A stretch of 64,000 nt of DNA, taken from Desulfatiglans sp. GTDB taxonomy: Bacteria; Desulfobacterota; DSM-4660; Desulfatiglandales; HGW-15. The notes beneath the pieces were generated by a model. The model saw nothing but the letters and a program-made list of their open reading frames with translations. It did no database searches and was not told the origin of the DNA. Each line of letters opens with the position of its first letter. The stretch's first letter is position 1. The stretch lies in contig JAAZBV010000039.1 in the NCBI GenBank assembly GCA_012513605.1, forward strand, positions 1 through 64,000, in the 5' to 3' direction. Below, piece after piece: positions 17,475 through 25,935 of this stretch. The translations under genes were made by a program, and so were the position numbers.

Positions 17475-17954
17475 ATGAATATGAATAAAAATTTTTTTAT
17501 GAGTTGCCTGTTTCTTCTTTTTATTTGTTATATCTGCCCTTGCACAGAAGCTAAAGGACCTGATTTTACTGATAACCTCGGCAAGATTGTTAAAGAGGGT
17601 GATAACTATAAAATCAGGCTTCTGGATGAAAAACAGGGAGGTGTTAAAACAGCGGAGGCGGTGTTTCTTATCAAGGCCAAACCTGAAACTGTATTCATGG
17701 CTGTGACCGACTTTGACCATTACCCGGAGTTCATGCCCAATATTGTTAGCGCCACGAAGGTAGGAGATAAGGGTGGGGACAAGAAATACGGCTTCACACT
17801 GAAGGTTGCCTTCTGGGATATTAAATATACCCTGCTTTTAAAGCCAGGCCATAAAGGGGATTCCTATTCCCTTGACTGGACATTTGTGGAAAGCGATATA
17901 AAGGATACAACAGGGGCATGGAGGATCGGGCCCTTATGCAATCCGAGCTTGTAA
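17475..17954 (+). pseudogene. exported SRPBCC/START-like protein, 3' truncated
   Basis: 159 aa. N-terminal signal peptide (residues 1-26), then an SRPBCC (polyketide cyclase/START-like) beta-barrel start: EAVFLIKAKPETVFMAVTDFDHYPEFMPNI. The frame reaches DTTGAWRI, where family members continue for another 30-60 residues, but here it changes to GPLCNPSL and stops. From about 17930 the DNA instead matches the C-terminal part of RlmM in another frame. I read this as a deletion joining two genes, so the protein is probably non-functional. Confidence 0.65.
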
Positions 17955-18256
17955 ACCATATCAAAACAGATGGTTTTACCTATATCCCAAGGGCTGCTTC
18001 AGACTGGATGGTATGTGATATTGCAGATCAGCCCATGCGGATAGCGAGGCTTGTTGGCAAATGGATTCAGGAAGGGTGGTGCAGGCACACGATCTTCAAC
18101 CTGAATCTCCCAATGAAAAAGAGATATGATGGGGTTAAACAATGCGAAGGGGTGATTCGTGATATGCTGGATAGTTTAGGGATACGATATTCACTCTCTA
18201 TAAAACAACTTTACCATGACCGTGAGGAGGTTACAGGTTTTATAACGACAGGGTAA
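17918..18256 (+). pseudogene. rlmM: rlmM C-terminal fragment
   Basis: About 105 recognisable residues. TDGFTYIP, SDWMVCDIADQP, WIQEGWCRHTIFNLNLPMKKRY and QLYHDREEVTGFI correspond to the C-terminal catalytic part of RlmM, the 23S rRNA C2498 2'-O-methyltransferase (about 360 aa in E. coli). The THUMP-like N-terminus and the SAM-binding loop are absent because the upstream DNA belongs to the SRPBCC gene. No ribosome binding site. Almost certainly an inactive remnant; an intact copy may exist elsewhere. Confidence 0.75.
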
Positions 18257-18262
18257 CTTTTC

Positions 18263-18308
18263 ACCACAGAGAGCATCCGCCTTCGCTGAAGCTATGGCGG
18301 GACAGGCA
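18263..18308. repeat. dispersed repeat, copy 1
   Basis: A segment of about 45 bp starting ACCACAGAGAGCATCCGCC and ending ATGGCGGGACAGGC is nearly identical to 63102-63146. CCGCC and GGCGG form a small hairpin inside it. Confidence 0.7.
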
Positions 18309-18388
18309 GAGGACATGGTATAAATGCTTTAAAAACTCCGTGTCCTCCGCGGTTATCTATAATAATTAATGGACAGGAAAGGAGCTAA

Positions 18389-18964
18389 ATGCGGTATTTA
18401 AAATTATTGGCTATAATCAGCATAATGGTTTTGTTATCCACCGGTTTTACAGGTGCAGGTGAAACACCTGCTGGAAAACGCCCCGATCAATGGGCGCAAC
18501 CTGTGAGTATGAAGGGGGTGCCAAACCTTCACAAGGTCTCTGAAATCCTGTATAGGAGTGCCCAGCCCACATCCGAAGGCATGAAAAATCTGAAGGCATT
18601 GGGAATAAAAACCATCATCAATCTTCGGTCATTTAACTCGGATAGAAAAGAAATAGGAGATACCGGTCTTGGTTATGAACATATCTACATGAAGGCATGG
18701 CACCCTGAAATCAAAGAGGTTGTAAGGTTTCTGAAGATAGTCACAGACGAAAAACGTACTCCTGTTCTTGTCCACTGCCAGCATGGCGCTGACCGCACCG
18801 GGATAATGTGCGCCATATACCGTGTCGCAGTGCAGGGCTGGACAAAGGAGGAGGCGCTTAAGGAATTGAAAGATGGTGGATACGGGTTTCATTCGATATG
18901 GAAGAACCTGCCTCCCTGGTTTGAAAAACTTGATATAGAGGCAATTAAAAAGCAGGCATTTTAG
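18389..18964 (+). CDS. exported dual-specificity-type phosphatase
   Basis: 191 aa, with AAAGGAG five bases before ATG. N-terminal signal peptide (residues 1-23). The catalytic P-loop HCQHGADRTG fits HCxxGxxR of cysteine phosphatases. Upstream YRSAQPTSEGMKNLKALGIKTIINLR is the hallmark N-terminus of bacterial DSP-like phosphatases. Probably periplasmic; the substrate could be phosphotyrosine, a phosphoinositide or an inorganic or lipid phosphate, which sequence alone does not settle. Confidence 0.82.
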   Translation: MRYLKLLAIISIMVLLSTGFTGAGETPAGKRPDQWAQPVSMKGVPNLHKVSEILYRSAQPTSEGMKNLKALGIKTIINLRSFNSDRKEIGDTGLGYEHIYMKAWHPEIKEVVRFLKIVTDEKRTPVLVHCQHGADRTGIMCAIYRVAVQGWTKEEALKELKDGGYGFHSIWKNLPPWFEKLDIEAIKKQAF

Positions 18965-18980
18965 AAGATTGTTTTTACAT

Positions 18981-19008
18981 GTAGGGGCAGACCCCCGTGT
19001 CTGCCCGG
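18981..19008. repeat. GTAGGGGC-type palindrome
   Basis: GGGGCAGAC and GTCTGCCC pair around a 6-base loop in the spacer after the phosphatase. It shares the GTAG-purine start with hairpins near 15378, 27988, 63203 and 63252. Confidence 0.5.
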
Positions 19009-19035
19009 TTAGACATTATACCTGGGTACTAACAA

Positions 19036-20151
19036 TCAATCTTGATCTTCATCTGGCTCCAGCCAATTTTTTCTAATAACCCATCCTATTTCTGGTTTTA
19101 TGTTTTTTGTCTGTGCATTCTGTGAAATACCTATGAATCCTGCAATAAAATCCATATTGTAAATTTTACCACGATAATGCCACTTAAATGGTGCCATTGA
19201 TAAACCACCGGGGATATCTTGCATCGTTATATGAATTACCTCTTCCTTCTCTGGTTTGAAAACAGGGTTTAATACACTAGGCATTTTTGTATATCCTGTC
19301 AGGTAAGGGAAAAAATTTACCACCCAACCAGTTATATAAGGTCCTTCACCACTTTTCTCATCCAATTTATAAATAGAATTCCAGAATTTCTTATTGATTA
19401 TCCCTTTTGATGCATCCACGAACTCTTTCAATATGGGGACCAGTTCATCTGTCCACCATTTAAGGTCATACTTTTCAAGCTGCCTTGTTCGATTAAGGAT
19501 GTCTTCCCAGTCTTCAGGGGTTCCTTCCAGGGTAATTGAAGGTATTCCACATATTGTAAAAAAATCATATGAAAAATAGTGTTGCATCATATCCATAAGG
19601 GTTATCTGAAATGCCGCTTTATTAACTATAGAAGAAGTGGAAAAACCTTTTGATATAAGATCTTCATTATCCTTTCCGATATGCTCACCGATCTGTCTGC
19701 AGAATTCAGGAAATACTTCCTCCCAGGGGTTATCCTTCTTTCCTTTAATAAAATCATCCCTGCGTACTACTAATGCTATTTTGCCTTTGTGCTTTACAAA
19801 TTTGGCACGTAAAGACTCTGCATTATTGTTCACATGAGCAGCAAGGCCTTGAACTATAAGCAGCCAGATATGATCAGGGGTTATTGTTAGCGGCCTGTGT
19901 GTAGCAAAAGAATGGTGTACAGCATTTACAAAAGGGTGTCCCTCGCAAATGACTGTTTTGTCAATCGATTGTGAAAAGGCTTCAACATTTCCAAAATTTA
20001 TCTTAACAGCACCCCCAAGTGGTTTTTCAGGAAGTAAGTCTTTTGCTATCGTAACTTCATTTAATATGAAGGTTGTGCGGCTATTAGCAATTGTATTATG
20101 ATCGAAAATAAAAATGATTGCCAAAACCAGAAGGAGTTGAAATTTTATCAT
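19036..20151 (-). CDS. exported DUF4419 protein
   Basis: 371 aa with a signal peptide (residues 1-22). The body matches DUF4419 (PF14388): NAVHHSFATHRPLTITPDHIW, LMDMMQHYFSYDF, GTPEDWEDI, LKWWTDELVPIL and a final WVVNFFPY segment. Function unknown; the domain occurs in bacteria and fungi. Export of this copy is notable. It has its own AT-rich leader and no operon partner. Confidence 0.75.
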   Translation of the reverse strand: MIKFQLLLVLAIIFIFDHNTIANSRTTFILNEVTIAKDLLPEKPLGGAVKINFGNVEAFSQSIDKTVICEGHPFVNAVHHSFATHRPLTITPDHIWLLIVQGLAAHVNNNAESLRAKFVKHKGKIALVVRRDDFIKGKKDNPWEEVFPEFCRQIGEHIGKDNEDLISKGFSTSSIVNKAAFQITLMDMMQHYFSYDFFTICGIPSITLEGTPEDWEDILNRTRQLEKYDLKWWTDELVPILKEFVDASKGIINKKFWNSIYKLDEKSGEGPYITGWVVNFFPYLTGYTKMPSVLNPVFKPEKEEVIHITMQDIPGGLSMAPFKWHYRGKIYNMDFIAGFIGISQNAQTKNIKPEIGWVIRKNWLEPDEDQD

Positions 20152-20243
20152 TATTCCTCCATTTATAATTGTGATTAGCCTGATTATCCAAAATGTATCA
20201 CATTTTTCTAAAAGTGATATTTTGAATTTCCTATCTCATAATA

Positions 20244-20480
20244 TCATGACATTGTCTCCCTTTCATCCAGGAGAGCCGAAGATAGATCACTACCATTCAA
20301 TTTAAGCCGTGTCCGGGGTCTTTTCCATGCTGGGATAGTAGTACCCAGTCTATCAAAAAAAGGGATGACCTCTGCAACAGGTTTTCCACGGCGTAAAAGT
20401 GCTATTTTTTCGCCATGTTCCACTTCAGCAATAAACCTTGATAGGTTTTTACGAAAGTCAGTGAAGGTAACTGTCTTCAT
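20244..20480 (-). CDS. Phd/YefM-type antitoxin without its toxin
   Basis: 78 aa. MKTVTFTDFRKNLSRFIAEVEHGEKIALLRRGKPVAEVIP is the Phd/YefM DNA-binding domain of VapBC/PhdDoc antitoxins, and the C-terminus (LDERETMS) is the toxin-binding tail. The stop overlaps ATG ATA TTA, which resembles the first codons of a PIN toxin, but that frame closes after three codons. No PIN or Doc sequence follows before the DUF4419 gene. I read it as an orphan antitoxin left after loss of the toxin. Confidence 0.75.
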   Translation of the reverse strand: MKTVTFTDFRKNLSRFIAEVEHGEKIALLRRGKPVAEVIPFFDRLGTTIPAWKRPRTRLKLNGSDLSSALLDERETMS

Positions 20481-20549
20481 AATGCTGCCGCCTATATATC
20501 TTAATCAATAAAGTGTGCATATGGATTGTAATTTTGTCAACATTTTCAT

Positions 20550-21014
20550 TTATTGATAATCAAACAGGTGTGTCAATCTGAAGACCCCCACCACATCAGG
20601 ATACTCCTGCCCAAGGAGACTCATTGAGTCTGTATTATACCCTATTGTCCATATGTTTATAACCTGGTAATTTCCTGAATCATTTTTCTCGTTATCAACA
20701 ATACCGATGTGGTCAAACATTGTTCCATTCTGTATGCCGGTATCCAGTATAACAATATCGCCAGGTTTAAGCGTTGCCATATCTGGCTTGCCATTTCCAT
20801 TAAAAACATTAATAGCATTATGTTTCAGATAAATCTGTAGGTTTCGTGTTCTTCTATGGTCAATATTATAATCCGGCTTCCGGATGTTTTCATACCGCTC
20901 CGGGTGTGATAAAACGTCTTCATGAACAAGCGCCTGCAGATCAATGCCAGCATGCCTTAGAGCCCTGATGATGATATCAGTACATACAGCCTCTTTTAAA
21001 ATAGGTCTCCCTGT
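20550..21014 (-). pseudogene. DUF1287 fragment lacking its N-terminus
   Basis: The frame is open from 21014 without a start codon until ATG 20780. Translation gives EAVCTDIIIRALRHAGIDLQ, VHEDV, NIDHRRTRNLQIYL and then GDIVILDTG...HIGIVDN, the core of DUF1287 (PF06940, NlpC/P60-like fold). The usual 50-60 N-terminal residues and signal peptide are missing. Upstream DNA encodes a truncated SH3-YkuD protein in another frame, so two neighbouring domains or genes appear joined by a deletion. Confidence 0.7.
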
Positions 21015-21346
21015 TTAATTTTATCCTTGTCAGGATTCGAAGGAGAGAGCGCAACTCTGAAACTTTTTATTTGGGCCTCACCTTTCTTAACTGTTAATAA
21101 ACGTTCTTCTTTGTATATCTTTATCCATGTGTCAGATACCATCTCCTGATTAACAAAACCCTCCAGACCGGTAAGGGCCCTGACCCTGATCCATTGCCCG
21201 ATATTTTCTTTTTCATTCAATGTCTGATTATTCCTCAGCTTTACAACTACCCTGAAATCCTGTCCGGCTCCTTCACGTAAATTTATCTCAGGCCTTTTGG
21301 TATAAAGGAGCGCATCAGCATTGCCGGGATGAAAGAGGCAAAACAA
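20996..21346 (-). pseudogene. SH3b-YkuD protein, truncated
   Basis: 116 aa. A bacterial SH3 domain (YTKRPEINLREGAGQDFRVV...GFVNQEMV, about residues 15-70) is followed by the first strands of an L,D-transpeptidase (YkuD) domain: WIKIYKEERLLTVKKGEAQIKSFRVAL. It stops after KQGDLF, where YkuD proteins go on to the TPEG segment and the HxxxSxGCxR catalytic site, all absent. The start is unclear because the hydrophobic N-terminus is short. Likely inactive. Confidence 0.65.
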
Positions 21347-21416
21347 TGAAATGGTTGTGATAATTATTTTTATGGCTAATTTGAAAGCTTCTATTGAGTC
21401 TCTGCTGGTTTAAATT

Positions 21417-21788
21417 TTAAAAAAACCTTTCCCACACTATAAGCAACCATGCTATTGCGGCAATACAGATACTTAAAAAGACAGCGGCAGAACCAATATC
21501 CTTTGCCCTGCCTGAAAGTTCGTGCCTTTCCATCCCGACTCTGTCCACTACTGCCTCAAGCGCAGAATTCAAAAGCTCTACAAGGGGGATAATAAGATAG
21601 CTTATTATCAGGATTGCCTTCTGAATGCCTGTTTCACCAATGAAAAAACCGGAAGGGACGAATATAATCCCTGCAATGATCTCCTGTCTGAATGCCTCTT
21701 CATTTTTCCATGCGGCCTTGAATCCTGCCACACTGTAGAAAAAGGCATTTACAAGCCTTTTTAATCCTCTGTTTGATCCATCACCCAT
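21417..21788 (-). CDS. dgkA: diacylglycerol kinase
   Basis: 123 aa small integral-membrane kinase with three spans. Conserved family segments: SVAGFKAAWKNEEAFRQE, the catalytic PLVELLNSALEAVVDR and RHELSGRAKDIGSAAV. DgkA phosphorylates diacylglycerol to phosphatidate in the inner membrane, recycling lipid by-products of envelope glycan synthesis. It follows a metallophosphoesterase gene by 15 bp on the same strand, so they probably form an operon. Confidence 0.92.
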   Translation of the reverse strand: MGDGSNRGLKRLVNAFFYSVAGFKAAWKNEEAFRQEIIAGIIFVPSGFFIGETGIQKAILIISYLIIPLVELLNSALEAVVDRVGMERHELSGRAKDIGSAAVFLSICIAAIAWLLIVWERFF

Positions 21789-21803
21789 ATGCCCTCATTT
21801 AAT

Positions 21804-22967
21804 CTATTGCGGCTGTTCATTTACAAAATCGATAACAGTTATTTCAGGAGGAGATAGAAACCTTATTGGCGGGCCCCATGTGCCGGTGCCCCTGCTTACA
21901 TACAGATAGGAATTGCTGCCAAGCTCATACAGGCCATCCATGTACTTAAACATCATACCTACAAAAAAATTAAAGGGGAATATCTGCCCCCTGTGCGTAT
22001 GACCTGAAAGCTGCAAATCAAACTTACCAATATTTTCTGTTTCAATCCTGGGCTGGTGTTTTAAAAAAATGTTTAATTTATCCGGTGAAAAAAAATTGAT
22101 CACACCTGCTTCATCAATCTTCTGCACAAAGCCGCCCCTGTTTACAGCAGGGTCATCAATCCCTGCGATGTTTATAAATCCGTTTACCTGTACACCCTCG
22201 TTTCTGAGCAGCCTGAAACCGCAATCCTCTGTAAATTTACCGGTAATATGAATGCCCGCAAAAAATTCGTGGTTCCCGGTTGCAGCATATTTTCCATACC
22301 TTGTTTCAATATCCCTGAACAGCCTCTTAACCTTATCCTGCTCCCTGAGCCCGTCATCAATAAGGTCACCGGTCGATACCAGTATATCAGGTTCAAGGCC
22401 TGAGATAATATCAGTAATTTTTTCGGCTAATCCTACACCGTTAAGGCGGCTGAAATGGATATCCGATATCTGCACAACCCTCAGTTTTTCCACACCAGCC
22501 GGGAGTTTTAATGTCTCAATTGTAACCCTCTCACTCCTGATATTCCACGCCTCATATAACCCGTAAAGATTTATAAAGGCAGTCAACGCAATTACACAAA
22601 TTAGGGCTATCCGTTTGTCAGGTATTAGCTTCAACAGGTTTATGTTAAAAATGTGTGAGGATAAATAGATAATAAACCTGTAAATATCAACCGCCAGGTT
22701 AAGTGCAAAGAGCAGAAAGAGGATGCCCATCCATAAATAGCCTGTATATGTGATTAGGGTTGACAGGGCCTCCGTCCCTTTACCCTCTATCATGCGCATA
22801 ATAATTGGAGAGAGCAGGAGAAAAAAGAGGATAATAATAAATAAAATATTCTGCGACAGGGTTAGGTTGAAGGCCCTTGTTACCTTTCGGTAAAAATAGA
22901 AATGCAGAAGTGCATACAGGGAGAGAAAAACACCTATGAACATGATAAAAGCATAATTGAATCTCAT
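21804..22967 (-). CDS. membrane metallophosphoesterase
   Basis: 387 aa. The N-terminal 150 residues contain about four membrane spans. The calcineurin-like catalytic domain follows with its motifs in order: VVQISDIHFSRL (DxH), STGDLIDDG (GDxxD), ATGNHEFF (GNHE) and SGHTHRGQIFP (GHTH). It resembles YaeI/YkuE-type enzymes that act on lipid or cell-wall-linked phosphates at the membrane. It lies directly upstream of dgkA, which makes a phospholipid-related role reasonable, though inferred. Confidence 0.85.
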   Translation of the reverse strand: MRFNYAFIMFIGVFLSLYALLHFYFYRKVTRAFNLTLSQNILFIIILFFLLLSPIIMRMIEGKGTEALSTLITYTGYLWMGILFLLFALNLAVDIYRFIIYLSSHIFNINLLKLIPDKRIALICVIALTAFINLYGLYEAWNIRSERVTIETLKLPAGVEKLRVVQISDIHFSRLNGVGLAEKITDIISGLEPDILVSTGDLIDDGLREQDKVKRLFRDIETRYGKYAATGNHEFFAGIHITGKFTEDCGFRLLRNEGVQVNGFINIAGIDDPAVNRGGFVQKIDEAGVINFFSPDKLNIFLKHQPRIETENIGKFDLQLSGHTHRGQIFPFNFFVGMMFKYMDGLYELGSNSYLYVSRGTGTWGPPIRFLSPPEITVIDFVNEQPQ

Positions 22968-23032
22968 TTAATCTCCGGGAATATTAGTAAATATGGCTAT
23001 ATAATAAGCATGCATAAGTGTCAACCGGGCCA

Positions 23033-24148
23033 TTAGCCTTGCAGCTTCTCTTCCTCTTTACATGGGTCTCTGTCCTCTTTAGGCGACATTATCTTTACCT
23101 CCGGTAATATATCCTTGAATTCATCAGCAAAGATCTCCCACAGGGTCACAAAGAGCCCTGCTATGATCGGGCCAATGATCATACCCACCATACCGAACAT
23201 GAGGATGCCGCCCAGTGTCCCGAATAGTATCATAAGCTCATGCATCTGTGTATCCTTGCCGACCAGTTTTGGGCGAAGCAGGTTATCCATGCTTCCGACA
23301 ACAAGACCGCAGAATAATAAAAGGATGATTGCCTTGATTATGTGCCCGGTAAATAAGAGTATAACAACTGTGGGCAGCCACACTATTGCAGAGCCAACAC
23401 TGGGTATAACAGAGAGTACTGCCATGATTGTACCCCAGAACAGGGCGCTTGGGATTCCTAGAGCGGCGAAGGCAATACCTGCAAGTGCCCCCTGCAAAAC
23501 CCCTATCACAATTGTTCCCTTGAGGGTAGCGCGGGTAATAGAGGTGAATTTATCAAGCATCCTTCTCTCAAACTGATCCTCAAGGGGCAGATAGTAGAGT
23601 ATCCTGTTTAAAATCTTATCCCCTTCCAGAAGAAAAAAGAACATGCAGTAGAGCATGATAAAGAGGTCCAGTATTATGTTTACCGTGCCTATGGTAATTG
23701 AACTGAGTTTGTCTATAATAAAACCGCTAAGGCTTCCGGCAAGTTCACCTGCCTTTGAAATAATCTGCTCACTGTACGGCGCTATAGACTGGTAGAATGG
23801 CAGGGATTCAAATAAATCTGAAATCGTGCCGGGTTCGGAAATCTGGCGCTCTATCCAGGGCCTGGCAATAGTGCTTATCTTTACGGCCTGGGCAGCAACA
23901 ACCCCTAAAAGCCCGGTTAAGGGAATAATAATAATGCATAAAATCAAAATAACTGTAACCGCACTGGCAGCAACACGGCGTCCCTTAAACCACTTTTCAA
24001 ATTTATGAAATACGGGCATCAAAAGCGCGGAAAAGATGGCTGCAAGGAGTACAGGCATAATAAACTGCCTGATCATCACAAGAAACAGGATGGAAATCAG
24101 TACTACCAAGACGATCAATATCCAGTTGTTAACAGCCTTTTTATTCAT
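23033..24148 (-). CDS. AI-2E family transporter
   Basis: 371 aa polytopic membrane protein of the AI-2E/PerM family (PF01594) with about seven to eight spans. It has the family's early GVVAAQAVKI loop, a central soluble region, and conserved C-terminal segments (VGSMDNLLRPKLVG, LGGILMFGMVGMIIGP). Family members export autoinducer-2-like compounds, or work as Na+/H+ antiporters; substrate not predictable. The C-terminal tail is charged and cytoplasmic. Single gene. Confidence 0.85.
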   Translation of the reverse strand: MNKKAVNNWILIVLVVLISILFLVMIRQFIMPVLLAAIFSALLMPVFHKFEKWFKGRRVAASAVTVILILCIIIIPLTGLLGVVAAQAVKISTIARPWIERQISEPGTISDLFESLPFYQSIAPYSEQIISKAGELAGSLSGFIIDKLSSITIGTVNIILDLFIMLYCMFFFLLEGDKILNRILYYLPLEDQFERRMLDKFTSITRATLKGTIVIGVLQGALAGIAFAALGIPSALFWGTIMAVLSVIPSVGSAIVWLPTVVILLFTGHIIKAIILLLFCGLVVGSMDNLLRPKLVGKDTQMHELMILFGTLGGILMFGMVGMIIGPIIAGLFVTLWEIFADEFKDILPEVKIMSPKEDRDPCKEEEKLQG

Positions 24149-24288
24149 TTAAAGTGCCCCCTGAACTAAGCGGTTTTAGTGAAATGATCATACTTACTTA
24201 AGGATATCAAATATTTTCCCTGTCCAGATTATCAGTATAAATCGAGTCAGAAAGGTGGCTAAGAGGTTTATTCGTAAAATATCTCCGG

Positions 24289-24741
24289 TTATTTAATTTG
24301 CTTTCCGGTTATTGTTTTAATATCAAGCACGTCCTTTTCTCTGCCTGTCGCTGATTTATTTTTGATTAGCTTTTCCAGAGATATTACCGGAATATTTAGT
24401 TCTCCAATTTCCACAGAAATTTTGTCTCCATCAGCCTCTTTATATGTAACCCCATCGACTTTTGTTATGATGTCAATCCTGCGGGGGATCACACCTATCT
24501 GGAAAATAATGCCTTCAGTAGAAAAATCATCCGGCTTGATCCCGTCAAGTGGCGCACCGAATCGTGCCAAGGCTCTGAATATTTTTTTTGAATTAATTGG
24601 ATCAGGTTTGACCCAGATATCGATATCTCCGGTGGCTCTTGGATATCCGTGAGTCCCCAATGCATAGGCCCCAACTATCATAAAATCAACTTGTTCTTCT
24701 AATAATAGTTGCAACATCTCTCTGTAATCTTCGTTCAGCAT
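24289..24741 (-). CDS. nucleotidyltransferase-like protein
   Basis: 150 aa. VDFMIVGAYALGTHGYPRATGDIDIWV has the G-A...D-x-D signature of the minimal nucleotidyltransferase fold, with a later RRIDIIT strand for the third acidic residue. This resembles the nucleotidyltransferases paired with small proteins in many genomes (AbiEii/MNT-like). A small gene overlaps its start by 56 bp upstream. It may AMPylate or otherwise modify RNA or proteins; a toxin-antitoxin-like role is inferred from the pairing only. Confidence 0.72.
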   Translation of the reverse strand: MLNEDYREMLQLLLEEQVDFMIVGAYALGTHGYPRATGDIDIWVKPDPINSKKIFRALARFGAPLDGIKPDDFSTEGIIFQIGVIPRRIDIITKVDGVTYKEADGDKISVEIGELNIPVISLEKLIKNKSATGREKDVLDIKTITGKQIK

Positions 24742-24880
24742 CCTGTCCTCTTACAAATGCCCAATTGTCTTTTGTAATCTCCCAGATCATGGAAAATAAT
24801 TCGTTTTTTTCTGAATGGACATATTCACTATCATTGTCTTCGAGATCAATTTTTTTGATTATTTTCCTGTCCATTTTCAT
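24686..24880 (-). CDS. small partner of the nucleotidyltransferase
   Basis: 64 aa from ATG 24880; a TTG at 24916 would give 76 aa. The segment MIWEITKDNWAFVRGQDAERRLQRDV resembles small conserved proteins that precede nucleotidyltransferase genes in diverse bacteria. It overlaps the nucleotidyltransferase start by 56 bp in another frame, so translation is probably coupled. Antitoxin-like function is a guess. Confidence 0.55.
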   Translation of the reverse strand: MKMDRKIIKKIDLEDNDSEYVHSEKNELFSMIWEITKDNWAFVRGQDAERRLQRDVATIIRRTS

Positions 24881-24951
24881 TTTAAGTACAACCTGATTCT
24901 TATAGTTTAAATGCAACTATTATTTATTTGAATATATCCTTAATAAACTTA

Positions 24952-25025
24952 AGAAGATAGGCCAATTTTATGGGGCATTATGAGAAAATATTGATTGTGT
25001 GTCAAGGGATAATGGCCTATCTTCT
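24952..25025. repeat. 13-bp perfect inverted repeat with 48-bp interior
   Basis: AGAAGATAGGCCA (24952-24964) and TGGCCTATCTTCT (25013-25025) are exact inverted copies in the spacer between the SOD gene and the nucleotidyltransferase pair. It could be a short MITE-like relic or a shared terminator or regulatory structure. Confidence 0.5.
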
Positions 25026-25102
25026 ATAACTTTTAGCGTATAATTACTGTGTAGTAAAATATAAGGAACTTTCCATGACAGAAAGCGCCTTATATTCAGT
25101 TT

Positions 25103-25768
25103 CTATTTCAGCGCTTCATTATAAAGCCTGTTGACTGTCTCCCAGTTTATCACATTCCATATGGCCTCAAGGTAATCACCCCTTTTATTCTGGTACTTAA
25201 GGTAGTATGCATGCTCCCATACATCTATGCCAAGAATGGGCGCACCCTTTACCTGTGCAATATCCATGAGCGGGTTATCCTGATTCGGGGTGGAACATAT
25301 GGCGAGTTTCTTTTCAGGTGTAACTATAAGCCATACCCAGCCTGAACCAAACCTGGCCATTGCCTCGCTGTTCATCTTCTTTTTAAACTGATCCATATCC
25401 CCAAAGTTCACTTCTATATCCTTTTTCAGCCCTGCGGAGGGTTCGCTCTTTTTAGGTGAGAGCAGTGTCCAGAAAAGCCTGTGGTTATAGTGGCCCCCAC
25501 CATTGTTTCTTACTGCATCACCCAGTGTCGAGATATTTTTCATGATCTCTTCAAGGCTTTTACCCTCAAATTCTGTACCCTTAATGGCCTTGTTAAGATT
25601 GTTTACATATGCGGCGTGGTGTTTTGAGTGGTGGATCTCCATGGTCTGGGCGTCTACGTATGGCTCCAGGGCATCGTATGGATATTCAAGGGGGGCAAGC
25701 TTAAACTCGGCATACGCATTACCTGTAAGTAAAAATATAGAAATCAGTGTTAATATAAATGACTTCAT
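25103..25768 (-). CDS. exported Fe/Mn superoxide dismutase
   Basis: 221 aa with AAAGGAGGC before the ATG. An N-terminal signal peptide (residues 1-20, ending AYA) is unusual for this family and predicts a periplasmic enzyme. The four metal ligands are visible: His in HHSKHHAAYV, His in GGHYNHRLFW, and Asp/His in GIDVWEHAYY. It converts superoxide to peroxide and oxygen. Fe versus Mn preference cannot be read safely. It is divergent from a ferric-reductase-like gene. Confidence 0.9.
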   Translation of the reverse strand: MKSFILTLISIFLLTGNAYAEFKLAPLEYPYDALEPYVDAQTMEIHHSKHHAAYVNNLNKAIKGTEFEGKSLEEIMKNISTLGDAVRNNGGGHYNHRLFWTLLSPKKSEPSAGLKKDIEVNFGDMDQFKKKMNSEAMARFGSGWVWLIVTPEKKLAICSTPNQDNPLMDIAQVKGAPILGIDVWEHAYYLKYQNKRGDYLEAIWNVINWETVNRLYNEALK

Positions 25769-25935
25769 TTTTGCCTCCTTTATAAATGTTTTGATTGTCT
25801 TTAGTGATAGCCAAATTTTGAATAATATAAATACGAAAATTTGGTTGTAAACTTTTTTAGATTTTTTGTTTATAATAGCCCAAATTATTTAAACCCCTTT
25901 GCAATAAAAATTTTAAGACTGAGAGATCTCTAAAA

